The notes under the pieces: model-generated
The model's input: the letters and a program-made list of their open reading frames with translations, nothing else
What the model was told of the DNA's origin: nothing
Databases searched by the model: none
Shown: in pieces, positions 16,396 to 24,266 of the stretch
Position numbering within the stretch: the first letter of the stretch is position 1
Layout: every line of letters begins with the position of its first letter
DNA from: Pseudomonas sp. Irchel 3H7
Lineage (GTDB): Bacteria; Pseudomonadota; Gammaproteobacteria; Pseudomonadales; Pseudomonadaceae
Direction: 5' to 3'
Assembly: GCF_900187605.1 (NCBI RefSeq)
Contig: NZ_FYEA01000001.1
Coordinates: 186,001 to 250,000 of the forward strand
DNA length: 64,000 nucleotides
Translations under genes and position numbers: made by a program

Positions 16396-16944
16396 TTATT
16401 CGGTGCGGCCCGGCAGCATCCGCACCAGCGTGTTATCCCGCACCCAATAATGGTGAAACAACCCCGCCAGCGCATGCAGCCCGATCAGCCAGTAACCGGT
16501 GCTGCCAATCAGTTCATGCCAGTACTTCAGTTGTTTGGCGAAGTCCGGGTCGATGGCCACGGGTGCCGGGACGTGGAAGCCGAAGTACGGGAACGGTTTG
16601 TCGGCGGCGGCGAGCATCAGCCAGGCGAGGATCGGTGTGGCTATCATCAGGCCGTACAGCGCCAGGTGTGTCAGGTGCGCGATACCGGTCTGCCAAGCAG
16701 GGGGTTTGGGCGTGATCGGTGGGCGTGGGCTGAGGCGGCCGAGCAGGCGGAGCCAGACGAGGGCGAAGATGCTCGCGCCGAACAGGCCGTGGAAGCCCAT
16801 CAGCAAGCCGCGTGCTTCGCTGCCCTTGGGCAGGTAGCCCTTGATTTCGACGCATGCGTAGACGCCGACAAACAGCGCCAGCATCAGCCAGTGCAGGGTG
16901 ATTGAGAGTTTTCCATAACGGGTTACGGCGGTGTCGCGGGTCAT
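16396..16944 (-). CDS. Cytochrome b561 family protein
   Basis: 182 residues with four transmembrane helices (about 13-33, 49-68, 90-111, 146-166) and conserved haem-ligand histidines in ITLHW, GFHGLFG, AHLTHLALYGLM and GLHALAGLFHHYW. Family members are inner-membrane di-haem b-type cytochromes that pass electrons from the quinone pool, sometimes to superoxide. Divergent from the operon that starts at 17154. Start at 16944 follows a GAGGCGCAG stretch. Confidence 0.9.
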   Translation of the reverse strand: MTRDTAVTRYGKLSITLHWLMLALFVGVYACVEIKGYLPKGSEARGLLMGFHGLFGASIFALVWLRLLGRLSPRPPITPKPPAWQTGIAHLTHLALYGLMIATPILAWLMLAAADKPFPYFGFHVPAPVAIDPDFAKQLKYWHELIGSTGYWLIGLHALAGLFHHYWVRDNTLVRMLPGRTE

Positions 16945-17041
16945 AAGCTGCGCCTCGTGATTGTCGTGAGTGACGGCCGATTCGTTCGACCGCCTCGCTC
17001 CGGTTGTTGGGCGAACCGACGGCGTTACCCTGCCCGCCCAG

Positions 17042-17105
17042 TCTTAAGAGAGTCTGAAGACAGACCCTCACGTTAACCTTTTTTTACCTTCAGACTTCGT
17101 TAAGA
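17042..17105 (+). promoter_or_regulatory. Operator-like inverted repeat upstream of seven-gene operon
   Basis: TCTTAAGAGAGTCTGAAG at 17042-17059 is repeated as its complement CTTCAGACTTCGTTAAGA at 17088-17105, with three mismatches in 18. The centre holds CGTTAACCTTTTTTTACC, which read backwards is GGTAAA-N5-GGTTAA, a direct repeat of the kind bound by OmpR-class regulators. It lies 48 bases before the first gene and may be the target of the operon's own response regulator. Confidence 0.5.
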
Positions 17106-17153
17106 AATGGCTTGGATACTCCGCTCAAACCTATTGAGGGAGGCGTTCTGCCC

Positions 17154-17831
17154 ATGCCCGATTTTGACTGGAACATCCCCCTGCCCCTGCGCTTCGGTCA
17201 AGCCGAAACACCGCAGATGACACTGACCGGCGCGCTGCCCGACGACACTCTCCGAGCGACGTTTGAAAGCTTTATCCAGCAACGCTTTCGCAAGGCCCAC
17301 GGCGCCGACATTCGCCACTTCATGCCCGAGCTGTTCGGCATGCACAACGGCGATGGCGAGTTGTGCGCCGTGGCCGGGGTGCGTCGCGCGCATCTGGAAT
17401 CACTGTTCCTTGAGCGCTATCTGGATGAGCCGATCGAGCCGCTAATCAGCGCGGCGGCGGATCGTGCGGTCGAGCGCAGCGCCATCGTCGAAGTCGGCAA
17501 CCTCGCCGCCAGCGACACCGGCAGCGCGCGCCTGAGCATCATCGCCATCACCTACCTGCTGGCCATGGGCGGCCTGGAATGGGTGACGTTCACCGGCAAC
17601 ATCGGCCTGGTCAACAGCTTCCATCGCCTGGGTTTGAAGCCAGTGACATTGTGCGCCGCTGACCCGGAACGATTGGGTGACGAGCGTCAACACTGGGGCA
17701 GTTATTACGAAAGTAAACCTTGGGTGCATGTCGGCAACATCCGCGCCGGGTTCGTCCATTTGCGCAATATCGGCCTGTTTACCCGTTTGGGTTTGCCGGG
17801 TTCGATTGAAGGAGCCTGTCATGTCGCTTGA
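17154..17831 (+). CDS. Thermostable hemolysin family protein
   Basis: 225 residues. Matches the thermostable hemolysin (delta-VPH type) family, which has a GNAT/autoinducer-synthase-like core; motifs seen are FMPELFGM and VEVGNLAASDTGSARLSIIA and TFTGNIGLVNSFHRLGLKP. The name comes from a Vibrio protein and need not describe the activity here; an acyltransferase-like role fits the fold and the neighbouring ligase. Start at 17154 has GGGAGG eight bases upstream; the TTG at 17112 is less likely. It overlaps the next gene by 11 bases and opens the operon. Confidence 0.85.
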   Translation: MPDFDWNIPLPLRFGQAETPQMTLTGALPDDTLRATFESFIQQRFRKAHGADIRHFMPELFGMHNGDGELCAVAGVRRAHLESLFLERYLDEPIEPLISAAADRAVERSAIVEVGNLAASDTGSARLSIIAITYLLAMGGLEWVTFTGNIGLVNSFHRLGLKPVTLCAADPERLGDERQHWGSYYESKPWVHVGNIRAGFVHLRNIGLFTRLGLPGSIEGACHVA

Positions 17832-19302
17832 ACTGCAACGCTTCCAGGAAACCCTGCGCGACCATGCCCGGCACAATGACCACGCGACGGCCCTGTGGGG
17901 CGACACGCTGAAACTCGATTACGCCACGCTGTACGCCGAAGTGTTGTATCGCCAGGAGCGCCTGCGCGACGAGCAGGCGCAAGTGATTGCGCTGGCGTTG
18001 GACAACGGCGTCGACGCGATGCTCTGGGATCTGGCCGTGCTGTTCGAAGGCCTGACCTGCGTGACGCTGCCGCCGTTTTTCAGTGCGGCGCAGCGCGCCC
18101 ATTGTCTGCAACAGAGCCAGGCCGAACGGGTGATCGCCGAGCCGGAGCTGGGCGCCGAATTGCTCGCGGCTGGTTATGAACAACGTGGCGAGTTCTGGTG
18201 CCGCTCCTTCAGTGGCCCCAGTCGCATGCCGGCCGGTACCGCAAAACTCACCTTCACCTCCGGCACCACCGGCACGCCGAAAGGTGTGTGCCTGAGCGCC
18301 GACAGCCTGTTGCGGGTCGCGCGGGAGCTGGATCAGGCCAGCGAAGCCACCGGCCCGCAGCATCACTTGGCGCTGTTGCCGTTGGCGATTCTGCTGGAGA
18401 ACCTCGGCTGCTACGCCGCGCTGTATGCCGGCGCGACACTGAGTTTGCCGAGCCAGAAAACCCTCGGCATTCAGGGCGCCAGTGGCGTCGAGATTCCGCG
18501 CTTGCTCGGTTATCTGGCCAGCCGTGCGCCGGAGAGTCTGATCCTGGTGCCGCAGTTGCTGTTGTTACTGGTCAGCGCCGCCGAACAAAAAGCCTTCGAC
18601 CCGCAAACCCTACGCTTTGCCGCTGTCGGCGGTGCGCGCGTCTCGGAGGATCTGCTGCACCGCGCGCAACGGGTCGGGCTGCCGGTTTACGAAGGCTACG
18701 GCCTGTCCGAATGCGCCTCGGTGGTGTGCCTCAATCGCCCCGGCGCGCGCCGCCCCGGCAGCGTCGGCCGGCCGTTGCCGCATGTCGAAGTGCGGCTGGC
18801 CGAGGACGGCGAAGTGCTGATCAAGGGCTCGACGTTGCTCGGCTATCTGGGGGACGCGCCGTACGCCGATGAGTGGTGGCCGAGCGGCGATCTGGGCGAG
18901 TTCGACCCGGAAGGTTTTCTCTATCTCAAGGGCCGCAAGAAGCACCAGTTCGTCACCAGTTTCGGGCGCAACGTCAACCCGGAATGGGTCGAGTCGGAGC
19001 TGACCCAGCGCCGCCATATCGCCCAGGCGTTCGTTTACGGCGAGGCCTTGCCGCATAACCACGCCCTGCTCTGGCCACATCGTCCGGACTGCACCGATGC
19101 CGAACTGGCCGCTGCCGTCGCCGAAGCCAACGAGGCTTTGCCCGATTACGCCCAGGTGCATCAGTGGACGCGCTTGCCGCAACCCTTCAGCGCCGCCAAT
19201 GGCCTGCTCACCGCCAATGGCCGCCCGCGCCGCGATGCCATCGTCGCGCAGTACCACAACCAATTGACCGAATCCGCTGTTTCCGAGGAGTCCGCATCAT
19301 GA
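17821..19302 (+). CDS. AMP-dependent acyl/aryl ligase (ANL superfamily)
   Basis: 493 residues. The phosphate-binding loop TSGTTGTPKG lies near 146-155, with YEGYGLSECA (A5), SGDLGEFD (A7) and GRKKHQFVTSFGRNVNPEWVE (A8 hinge). The usual catalytic lysine of the last motif appears as Arg (LLTANGRPRRDAI compared with LLT...K..RR). ANL enzymes activate a carboxylic acid as the acyl-adenylate, often making a CoA thioester. No carrier protein is encoded nearby. Overlaps the preceding gene by 11 bases and the following one through ATGA, so it is translationally coupled on both sides. Confidence 0.88.
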   Translation: MSLELQRFQETLRDHARHNDHATALWGDTLKLDYATLYAEVLYRQERLRDEQAQVIALALDNGVDAMLWDLAVLFEGLTCVTLPPFFSAAQRAHCLQQSQAERVIAEPELGAELLAAGYEQRGEFWCRSFSGPSRMPAGTAKLTFTSGTTGTPKGVCLSADSLLRVARELDQASEATGPQHHLALLPLAILLENLGCYAALYAGATLSLPSQKTLGIQGASGVEIPRLLGYLASRAPESLILVPQLLLLLVSAAEQKAFDPQTLRFAAVGGARVSEDLLHRAQRVGLPVYEGYGLSECASVVCLNRPGARRPGSVGRPLPHVEVRLAEDGEVLIKGSTLLGYLGDAPYADEWWPSGDLGEFDPEGFLYLKGRKKHQFVTSFGRNVNPEWVESELTQRRHIAQAFVYGEALPHNHALLWPHRPDCTDAELAAAVAEANEALPDYAQVHQWTRLPQPFSAANGLLTANGRPRRDAIVAQYHNQLTESAVSEESAS

Positions 19303-19973
19303 GTTTTTTTGACACCCTGCAAGAAGCCACGCAACAGGAACGCCACGAACTGTTCAACCTGCCGATCATCGTCGATGCCCTGCAAGGCAAGGTCAGCCTC
19401 GACAGTTATCGGGCGTTTCTCGCGCAGGCGTATTACCACGTGCGTCACACCGTGCCGCTGATGATGGCTTGCGGTGCACGCCTGCCGACGCGTCTGGAAT
19501 GGCTGCGCAAAGCGGTGGCCGAGTACATCGAAGACGAATACGGCCACGAGCACTGGGTACTCAATGACATCGCCGCGTGTGGTGGTGATCGTGATGCGGT
19601 GCGCGACGGTCAGCCGTCGTTGTCGATCGAGCTGATGGTCAGCTTCCTTTATGACCTGATCGCCCGGGGCAATCCGGTGGGTCTGTTCGGCATGGTCAAC
19701 GTGCTCGAAGGCACCAGCATCGCTTTGGCCACCCACGCGGCGGGCAGCATTCGCGAGCGTCTGGCATTGCCGGAAACCGCGTTCAGTTACCTGAGTTCCC
19801 ACGGTTCGCTCGACATCGAGCACATGCAAACCTATCGGCGCCTGATGAATCAGCTGGAAGATCCTGCCGATCAAGCCGCCGTGATCCATGCCTCGAAAGT
19901 CGTTTATCGCCTGTACACCGACATGTTCCGTGGCTTGCCGCGTGACGCGGAGGCTCAACATGCAGCTGCGTGA
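19299..19973 (+). CDS. Haem-oxygenase-like iron-containing oxidase (TenA/PqqC/HDO type)
   Basis: 224 residues, all helical. Residues fit the metal ligands of haem-oxygenase-like di-iron oxidases: YYHVRHT (His47/His50), AEYIEDEYGHEHW (Glu75-His83), NVLEGTSIALATH (Glu137, His145) and LDIEHMQTY (Asp172, His175). Members oxidise amines, fatty acids or amino acids (for example UndA, SznF, CADD). It is not UndA itself: none of the UndA sequence blocks I know are present. Its position after an acid-activating ligase suggests oxidation of an acyl or amino-acid derivative. ATGA overlap with the ligase. Confidence 0.8.
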   Translation: MSFFDTLQEATQQERHELFNLPIIVDALQGKVSLDSYRAFLAQAYYHVRHTVPLMMACGARLPTRLEWLRKAVAEYIEDEYGHEHWVLNDIAACGGDRDAVRDGQPSLSIELMVSFLYDLIARGNPVGLFGMVNVLEGTSIALATHAAGSIRERLALPETAFSYLSSHGSLDIEHMQTYRRLMNQLEDPADQAAVIHASKVVYRLYTDMFRGLPRDAEAQHAAA

Positions 19974-20769
19974 TGCGCGGGTGGTGCTGACCGGTGCCAG
20001 TGGCGGCATCGGCCTGGCCATCGCCGAAACCTTGTGCGCCGCCGGTGCCCATGTGCTCGCGGTGGCGCGGCATCAGGAAGCACTGCTGCCGTTGCTCAAG
20101 CGCTACCCCGAGTCTTTGTGCTGGGTCGCCGCTGACCTGACCTTCCTCAGCGACCGGCGCAAAGTGCTGGTCGCCGCCGAAGCCATCGGTGGTATCAACC
20201 TGCTGATCAACGCCGCCGGGGTCAATCACTTCGCCATGCTCGAACAGCTCGATGACAGCGATATCAACGCGATGCTGGCGGTAAACATCAGTGCACCGAT
20301 GTGCCTGACCAAACTGCTGCTGCCGCTGCTCAAGCAGGCCGACAGCGCCATGGTGGTCAACGTCGGCTCGACCTACGGCTCGATCGGCTACCCGGGTTAC
20401 GCCAGTTATTGCGCGACCAAGTTTGCTTTGCGCGGATTTTCCGAGGCACTGCGCCGGGAGCTCGCCGACACCCGGGTCAGCGTGCTGTACGTCGCGCCGC
20501 GCGCCACGCGCACCTCGATGAACAGCGCCGCCGCGCAAGCACTGAACGACGCACTCAAGGCCAACGTCGACGATCCGCAAACCGTAGCCTCAGCGGTGAT
20601 CCATGCGATTGCCGGTGATCGCCGCGACCTTTACCTGGGCTGGCCGGAACGCTTCTTCGTCCGCCTGAACAATCTGCTCCCGCATCTGGTGGATCGAGGC
20701 CTGCGCAAGCAGTTGCCGTTGATCCGCCGTCTCAGTGAAAAACCTGACCACGAGTCGCCAAAGCCATGA
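19960..20769 (+). CDS. Short-chain dehydrogenase/reductase
   Basis: 269 residues, classical SDR. Nucleotide-binding motif TGASGGIG (11-18), NAAGVN near 85, catalytic Ser137, Tyr150 and Lys154 (YCATK). The C-terminal tail contains a basic, hydrophobic stretch (WPERFFVRLNNLLPHLV) like SDRs acting on lipid or membrane substrates. It overlaps the preceding oxidase gene by 14 bases. Likely reduces a ketone or aldehyde intermediate of the pathway; the substrate is unknown. Confidence 0.88.
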   Translation: MQLRDARVVLTGASGGIGLAIAETLCAAGAHVLAVARHQEALLPLLKRYPESLCWVAADLTFLSDRRKVLVAAEAIGGINLLINAAGVNHFAMLEQLDDSDINAMLAVNISAPMCLTKLLLPLLKQADSAMVVNVGSTYGSIGYPGYASYCATKFALRGFSEALRRELADTRVSVLYVAPRATRTSMNSAAAQALNDALKANVDDPQTVASAVIHAIAGDRRDLYLGWPERFFVRLNNLLPHLVDRGLRKQLPLIRRLSEKPDHESPKP

Positions 20770-21410
20770 AAAAACTATCCGCATGCCTGTTGCTCGCCGC
20801 CCTCAGTCAAAGCGTCTGGGCGCTGGAACCGGCCGACCAGCAACGCCTCGAGGGCATCCAGCAGAGCTGGGCGCACATTCAATATGAAGTGGCGGAAAAA
20901 CAGCGCGCCGCCGCGTTCGAACAATTGGCCAACGAGGCCAACGCGTTCACCACCCAGCGCCCGGCGGTGGCCGAAGCGTGGATCTGGAAAGGCATCGTCA
21001 CCAGCAGTTGGGCCGGTGCCGAGGGCGGCCTCGGTGCCTTGGGCAAAGCCAAGGACGCCAAGGCCGATCTGGAAAAATCCCTGACCCTCGACGCCAAAGC
21101 CCTGCAAGGCTCGGCCTACACCAGCCTCGCCGCGCTGTATGACCGCGTACCGGGCTGGCCCATCGGTTTCGGCGACAGCGACAAGGCCGAGCAACTGCTC
21201 AAGCAAGCCTTGCAACTCAACCCCAACGGCATCGACAGCCTGTACTTCTGGGGCGATCACCTCTACCGTCAGAAGCGCTACGCTGAAGCCAAAGCCGCGC
21301 TGCTCAAAGCCCAGCAAGCCGCGCCGCGCCCGGGCCGGGAAAGTGCCGATGCCGGGCGCCGCAAAGAAATCGCCAGCCTGCTGGTGGACGTGAACAAGAA
21401 ACTCGACTGA
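20766..21410 (+). CDS. Periplasmic TPR-repeat protein
   Basis: 214 residues. A cleavable signal peptide (MKKLSACLLLAALSQSVWA) is followed by helical repeats of TPR type, for example KAEQLLKQALQLNPNGIDSL and KRYAEAKAALLKAQQAAPRP. ATGA overlap with the SDR gene. TPR proteins act as scaffolds; in this operon it could hold or export the product or act as a sensor partner of the kinase. No enzyme motif was found. Confidence 0.85.
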   Translation: MKKLSACLLLAALSQSVWALEPADQQRLEGIQQSWAHIQYEVAEKQRAAAFEQLANEANAFTTQRPAVAEAWIWKGIVTSSWAGAEGGLGALGKAKDAKADLEKSLTLDAKALQGSAYTSLAALYDRVPGWPIGFGDSDKAEQLLKQALQLNPNGIDSLYFWGDHLYRQKRYAEAKAALLKAQQAAPRPGRESADAGRRKEIASLLVDVNKKLD

Positions 21411-21421
21411 CAGGAGTCCGC

Positions 21422-22084
21422 GTGCGTTTATTACTGGTTGAGGATGACGTGGCGCTGGGTGAAGGCATTCATCAGGCGCTGGGCCGCGAGGGTTACACCG
21501 TCGACTGGCTCAAGGACGGCAGCAGTGCGTTGCATGCGCTGCTCAGTGAAACCTTCGATGTCGCCGTGCTCGATCTCGGTCTGCCGCGCATGGACGGCCT
21601 GCAGGTGCTGCGCCGCCTGCGCGACAGCGGTTCGAATCTGCCGGTGTTGATTCTGACCGCCCGCGACGCTACTGAAGATCGCATCGCCGGGCTCGACGCC
21701 GGGGCCGACGACTACCTGATCAAACCGTTCGACCTGGACGAACTCAAGGCACGCCTGCGCGCCTTGTTGCGGCGCAGTGCCGGGCGCGCCCAGGCGTTGA
21801 TCGAACATGCCGGCATCAGCCTCAACCCCGGCACCCAGCAAGTCAGCTATCAGGGCCAGCCTGTGGCCCTGACGCCCAAGGAATATCAGTTGCTGCACGA
21901 ACTGCTGTCGCCGCCGGGCCGGGTGATGACCCGCGATCAACTGATGCAGCTGCTTTACGGCTGGAACGAAGAAGCCGAAAGCAACACCCTCGAAGTGCAC
22001 ATCCACCACCTGCGCAAGAAATTTTCCACCGACCTGATCCGCACCATTCGCGGCGTGGGTTATCTGGTGGAGGAGCGTCGATGA
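21422..22084 (+). CDS. OmpR/PhoB-family response regulator (QseB/PmrA-like)
   Basis: 220 residues. Receiver domain with EDD at 7-9, phosphoacceptor Asp51 and Lys near 100 (LIKPFDLDEL), then a winged-helix effector domain ending TIRGVGYLVEERR. It starts with GTG at 21422, preceded by CAGGAG. Eleven bases after the TPR gene and overlapping the kinase gene (ATGA). Being inside the operon it probably autoregulates, perhaps through the inverted repeat at 17042-17105. Confidence 0.93.
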   Translation: MRLLLVEDDVALGEGIHQALGREGYTVDWLKDGSSALHALLSETFDVAVLDLGLPRMDGLQVLRRLRDSGSNLPVLILTARDATEDRIAGLDAGADDYLIKPFDLDELKARLRALLRRSAGRAQALIEHAGISLNPGTQQVSYQGQPVALTPKEYQLLHELLSPPGRVMTRDQLMQLLYGWNEEAESNTLEVHIHHLRKKFSTDLIRTIRGVGYLVEERR

Positions 22085-23496
22085 CCTCGATCCGCCGCCG
22101 CACGCTGACCTTGATCATCGGCCTGTTGCTGGCCGGCCTCGCGGTGCTCAGCACCTTCAACCTGCACGACAGCAACCACGAAATCGCCGAAGTCTACGAC
22201 GCGCAATTGGCGCAGAACGCGCGCCTGCTGCAAGGCGTGATGCGCATGCCCTTGGCCAGCAAACAGCACGCCGAACTCTACCAGGCGTTCAACTCGGCGC
22301 TGGGCGAAGCGGTGCCGCGCGGTGAAGGTCATCCGTACGAACGCAAAATCGCTTTTCAGGTGTGGAATCCTGTCGGTGATGTGTTGGTGCACACCGCCAG
22401 CGCACCGTCCTTCAGGGCGCCACCGACTCAGCCCGGCTTCAGCGACGTGGTGGATCTGAACAATCGTCACTGGCGCGCCTTTCTCCTTGAAGACAAACAG
22501 AACGGCCTGCGCATCTGGGTCGGTGAGCGTGATGACGTGCGCGCCGATCTGGTCGACCGCATCGTCCGCCACACCCTGTGGCCGAATGTGGTCGGCAGCT
22601 TGCTGCTCGCGGCGATGGTCTGGCTGGCCATCGGCTGGGGCCTCAAGCCGTTGGCGAACATGGCCGAGACCTTGCGCGCCCGCCACAGCGGTTCGCTGGA
22701 GCCGTTGCAACTGGCGCCGCTGCCCAGTGAGCTGGAGCCGATGCAGGCGGCGCTCAACCGCATGCTCGCGCAGATTCAGGAAGTGCTTGGCCGAGAACGG
22801 CGCTTTATCGCCGATGCCGCCCACGAGATGCGTACGCCGCTGGCGGTGCTGCGGGTGCATGCGCAGAATCTGCAGGAGGCTGGCACCGAACAGGAGCGCC
22901 GCGAATCGCTGGCGTTTCTGATCGCCGGGGTCGACCGCACCAGTCGCTTGGTCAACCAGTTGCTGACCATGGCGCGCCTGGAGCCGAAACCCAATCCACC
23001 GCCGCTGCAACCCATCGACCTCAGCGAAACCGTGCGCAACAGCCTGGTGCAACTGACGCCATGGTTGCTGAGCAAACACCTGGAACTGGCTTTTGAAGAC
23101 AGCGCTGAACCGTTCAACATCATGGCCAGCCCCGGCACGATCGACATTGCCCTGAACAACCTGATCACCAACGCTGCGAACTTCTCCCCCGAACACGGCG
23201 TGATCACCGTGCTGCTCAGCCAGTCCGAGGGGTTTTATCACTTGAGCGTCGAAGATCAGGGGCCGGGCATTGATGAAGCAGATCGGGCGCGCTTGTTCGA
23301 ACGTTTCTACAGTCGCGGCAATGCCCACGGCGCGGGGCTGGGACTGACCATCGTCAACACCATCGCCACGCAGTTGGGCGGGCGAATCACTTTGGTCAAC
23401 CGCGCTGAGGGCGGCCTGCGCGCAACCTTGTCGATTCCCGACGGGCATCCGCGCCCCGCATCGCAACGCAGCACCCGCGAACCGCCGCAGAGTTGA
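22081..23496 (+). CDS. Sensor histidine kinase (QseC-like)
   Basis: 471 residues. Two transmembrane helices (about 9-25 and 167-187) flank a periplasmic domain of roughly 140 residues. HAMP-like linker, then H-box FIADAAHEMRTPLAVL with His248, N-box NNLITNAANFS, and G-boxes DQGPGIDE and GAGLGLTIV. Seventh gene of the operon and coupled to its regulator by ATGA. The signal is unknown; the periplasmic TPR protein made just upstream is a candidate partner. Confidence 0.92.
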   Translation: MTSIRRRTLTLIIGLLLAGLAVLSTFNLHDSNHEIAEVYDAQLAQNARLLQGVMRMPLASKQHAELYQAFNSALGEAVPRGEGHPYERKIAFQVWNPVGDVLVHTASAPSFRAPPTQPGFSDVVDLNNRHWRAFLLEDKQNGLRIWVGERDDVRADLVDRIVRHTLWPNVVGSLLLAAMVWLAIGWGLKPLANMAETLRARHSGSLEPLQLAPLPSELEPMQAALNRMLAQIQEVLGRERRFIADAAHEMRTPLAVLRVHAQNLQEAGTEQERRESLAFLIAGVDRTSRLVNQLLTMARLEPKPNPPPLQPIDLSETVRNSLVQLTPWLLSKHLELAFEDSAEPFNIMASPGTIDIALNNLITNAANFSPEHGVITVLLSQSEGFYHLSVEDQGPGIDEADRARLFERFYSRGNAHGAGLGLTIVNTIATQLGGRITLVNRAEGGLRATLSIPDGHPRPASQRSTREPPQS

Positions 23497-23556
23497 GCCT
23501 GTTGCGGAAACAGAAGCACCATCGCCCGCTGAAAAACAGTGGCCGCGTGTCGGAAT

Positions 23557-23570
23557 CTGATCCAGATCAG
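23557..23570 (+). promoter_or_regulatory. Possible ANR/FNR box
   Basis: CTGATCCAGATCAG, a perfect palindrome differing from the ANR consensus TTGAT-N4-ATCAA only at the outermost bases. It lies 84 bases before the GNAT start. Two clearer sites serve the neighbouring genes. Confidence 0.45.
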
Positions 23571-23653
23571 TTCCCGGGGCTGACATCGGTGTAGAACAGA
23601 CTCAGCGCACTCTCCTGCGCGTTGCTCGTTCAGCCCCGATGGAGGCTCATCTC

Positions 23654-24217
23654 ATGCTCACTGTCAAAGACCACAATGACCGCGCGGCGCCGGCCTATGC
23701 CGCGCACCAAGGTGAATACTGGATCGAGTCGCTCAAGGATGGCCGCCACGTCTTGGTCCGTGCCCTGGCCGCCAAGGATCGCCAACGCGAATATGCGTTC
23801 ATCAAGCGCTTGTCGCCCGAGTCCCGACACCTGCGCTTTCTCGCACAGATCAGTGAGCCGGGCACCGCGTTGCTCGATCAGTTGATGGACGTCGATTACA
23901 AACAACGCGCGGCCTTCATCGCACTGGTTCACGAAAATGGCGAATTGATCGAGATCGGCATCAGCCGCTACGCCGCCACGGGCGAGCAGGACTGTGAATG
24001 CGCCGTCACGGTCGCCGATGAGTGGATGCACCTCGGCCTGGCCACGTTGCTGATGGAACATTTGATCAAGGCTGCCCGGCACAACGGTTTCAAACATCTG
24101 TATTCGGTGGATTCGGCCAGCAACACGGGCATGCGCGACCTCGCCCGATCAATGGGCTTTGAAACCCACAGCGATCCTGATGATCCGCACCAGGTCATTC
24201 ATCGCCTGAGTCTGTAG
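23654..24217 (+). CDS. GNAT family N-acetyltransferase
   Basis: 187 residues from the ATG at 23654, which has GGAGG at ideal spacing (an ATG at 23639 lies before that site and is rejected). It resembles the acetyltransferase domain of the protein-acetylating Pat/YfiQ type (RPLSPESRHLRFL-like motif LSPESRHLRFLAQIS; core VADEWMHLGLATLLMEHLI). Such enzymes can acetylate metabolic enzymes. A possible ANR site upstream and the neighbouring alcohol dehydrogenase and Usp genes suggest expression at low oxygen. Confidence 0.85.
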   Translation: MLTVKDHNDRAAPAYAAHQGEYWIESLKDGRHVLVRALAAKDRQREYAFIKRLSPESRHLRFLAQISEPGTALLDQLMDVDYKQRAAFIALVHENGELIEIGISRYAATGEQDCECAVTVADEWMHLGLATLLMEHLIKAARHNGFKHLYSVDSASNTGMRDLARSMGFETHSDPDDPHQVIHRLSL

Positions 24218-24226
24218 CGACATTCC

Positions 24227-24259
24227 TGCGCCCCGCACCTTTAAACGTTGCGGGGCGCA
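24227..24259. terminator. Bidirectional terminator hairpin
   Basis: Perfect 11-base inverted repeat TGCGCCCCGCA / TGCGGGGCGCA with an 11-base loop, between the convergent GNAT and alcohol dehydrogenase genes. Confidence 0.75.
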
Positions 24260-24266
24260 TTGCCGA

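Noticed and set aside
19299..19973. Undecene-forming enzyme UndA
   Set aside because: Same fold class, but the sequence does not carry the UndA blocks; only the general metal-ligand pattern agrees.
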